58,926 nucleotides of DNA from Neelides folsomi (lineage: Eukaryota > Arthropoda > Collembola > Neelipleona > Neelidae): positions 1 to 58,926 of the forward strand of contig JAQGBZ010000374.1 of the NCBI GenBank assembly GCA_034687125.1. Reading direction: 5' to 3'. This document shows, piece after piece, positions 57,685 to 58,926 of this stretch. The notes beneath the pieces were generated by a model that did no database searches, was not told where the DNA came from, and saw nothing but the letters and a program-made list of their open reading frames with translations. How positions within the stretch are numbered: the first letter of the stretch is position 1; the number at the start of each line of letters is the position of its first letter. The translations under genes were made by a program, and so were the position numbers.

Positions 57685-58926
57685 TTAAGGTGATATTAAG
57701 GCAAATTGTGTTCTTGTAGAATATCTACTCTCAAAGTGTATTTGTTTCACAATATAGTATTTATCGGGATAATTATAATCTACAATTTTTTCAAAATAAG
57801 ATAGAGATGCTTCTTCATTTATTATATATATTGCCCTTTTAAATTTGATTTCACCCTTATTTATAATTATTGGTTTATCTGCCATTAAACGTAAGTATGT
57901 TTCTTTCAAATGCCAAATGTACAAAACGATTTAAATTATCACTAGCTATTTTTAAATTAACCGAAGAAGCTTGATTTGAAAAAATATATAAAAACATTGA
58001 ATGATGATACTTAAAATAATCTTGATCCTTTTGATAAGTGATATCAATTTGAATATAGCTTTCTTCTTCATTAGAAATTACGGTTGTTGTTGTGATTACA
58101 TGCCGAAAATATTTTCGGCATAGGATTAGAAATAATTAATAAAAACAGCTTTCCTTTGTAAGCAACGCTTAAAATTAAGCTCATTAAAATTAAAATAATC
58201 GTTAAAACAATTACTTTTAAATTTGTTTGAGGGATTATTATTATAATCGAATGTCCTTGTTCTAAAAATATAGTAAAAAGAAAAAATCCATAATTTAATA
58301 TCAAATTTACATCTACCTCGTAAAAGTTATAAATAGTCATTAGTTTTGTTATACAAACCATTGATGTGATAAATAATATTATTAAACACCATACACGACT
58401 TTCAAACGGGAGAATTATAATTGAATAATTATCTATATACTTTTTATTAATTAATTTAATATATGTAAATTGTTCGATGTCGTAAAAATAATTGAAAAGG
58501 GCTGGATCTGATATATAATGTGAATTTTTTAAACGAATATTATAAAGTTTAATATATTTGGTGTCGGCGTTCCATCAAAAATATAATTGATAATCCTTAG
58601 ATCATAAATATTATTATTTATAGTAAAATTCATTAACAGTGCCGAATTAATCACTATGCATTCAAAGCTACTAAACCAATGGGGATATTTGCCTAACATG
58701 TTGCATCTATTAATATGTTTTAAAGTATTCGAAAAAGATGAGCCAAATAATCTAAAAATATAATATATAAAGGCTCCTTCAAAATCGTTCACATTATTGA
58801 AATAACTATTTAAATGTAGTAACTTTGAAATATCGTGTGAAATAATTATCCCGACAAGAAAATAGGAATGTAAAACAGGCAGGAAAATAGCAGCATTCCG
58901 GAAAATTAGGAATATTTAAGGAATCG
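57685..58926 (-). pseudogene. Ionotropic-receptor relic, copy 3 (runs off the window)
   Basis: The most complete copy. An ectodomain fragment is open from the window edge to about 58560. After a one-base frame change come the M1 entry (IIILPFESRVWCLIILFI, the PF-x3-W hallmark of ionotropic receptors), the pore region (FFLFTIFLEQGHS), and M3 with the following segment (LTIILILMSLILSVAYKGKLFLLI, NPMPKIF). A second frame change occurs at a palindrome (58100-58121), a third near 57920, and the later ligand-binding lobe (FEKIVDYNYPDKYYIVKQ) runs into a stop at 57685 before M4. Multiple disruptions make it a pseudogene, though younger than copies 1 and 2. Confidence 0.78.
58100..58121. repeat. 22-bp perfect palindrome
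   Basis: Perfect palindrome with half-site ATGCCGAAAAT and no spacer, inside the third receptor relic, exactly where the frame is lost after the PKIF motif. Confidence 0.95.

Noticed and set aside
1..58926. CRISPR arrays, tRNA or rRNA genes, bacterial operons
   Set aside because: No regularly spaced repeats, no cloverleaf or rRNA-like sequence noticed, and all genes are spliced.

Overview
This is eukaryotic, AT-rich (A+T-heavy intergenic DNA and introns) nuclear DNA from an arthropod. Every sizeable gene is broken into exons by short introns with GT-AG borders that keep reading phase. The gene content (7-transmembrane gustatory-type receptors, divergent ionotropic-receptor fragments, a GPI-type X-prolyl aminopeptidase, GMC oxidoreductases, a clan-3-like P450, a DUF4789-like secreted protein and glycine-rich secreted peptides) points to a hexapod or close relative. 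A springtail (Collembola) is my best guess, but that is inference from gene mix and style, not from a marker gene. I see no rRNA, tRNA, CRISPR or prokaryotic operon signal.

Layout. 0.2-1.8 kb: a gustatory-type receptor (minus). 2.5-7.4 kb: two tandem SIAH/SINA-like RING E3 ligase genes (minus) with matching exon phases; the second has an acidic-proline tail and a small TIR element in an intron. 8.1-24.9 kb: two tandem paralogous GMC oxidoreductases (minus) of 1895 and 1001 residues, each a catalytic half followed by a huge low-complexity tail, with a cytochrome P450 between them. 24.9-28.0 kb: about 3 kb without a recognisable gene. 28.1-33.6 kb: a RING-only mini-gene, a DUF4789-like secreted protein, a UBAC1 (KPC2) orthologue (plus) and an unknown 250-residue protein facing it.

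34.6-35.7, 48.1-49.0 and 57.7-58.9 kb hold three decayed copies of one divergent ionotropic-receptor family, with stops, frameshifts and hairpin-forming palindromes. 36.7-40.6 kb codes a secreted 1143-residue His-, Asn- and Gly-rich protein. 41.6-42.65 kb contains a diverged tandem duplication of non-coding DNA. 44.0-45.3 kb is a second chemosensory receptor (plus). 45.5-47.5 kb holds two small glycine-rich secreted peptide genes; the second has a full paralogue at 55.6-56.2 kb on the other strand, including its TATA promoter. 49.2-52.0 kb is an X-prolyl aminopeptidase, 52.7-54.4 kb a secreted cysteine-repeat protein of no family I recognise, and 56.6-57.1 kb a single-pass membrane protein.

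Together the window looks like a stretch of lineage-specific, duplicated genes for chemosensation, cuticle or secreted matrix and ubiquitin ligation, with one deeply conserved gene (UBAC1). For the multi-exon genes, exon lengths were checked for phase and sum to a multiple of three. No transcript evidence was available.
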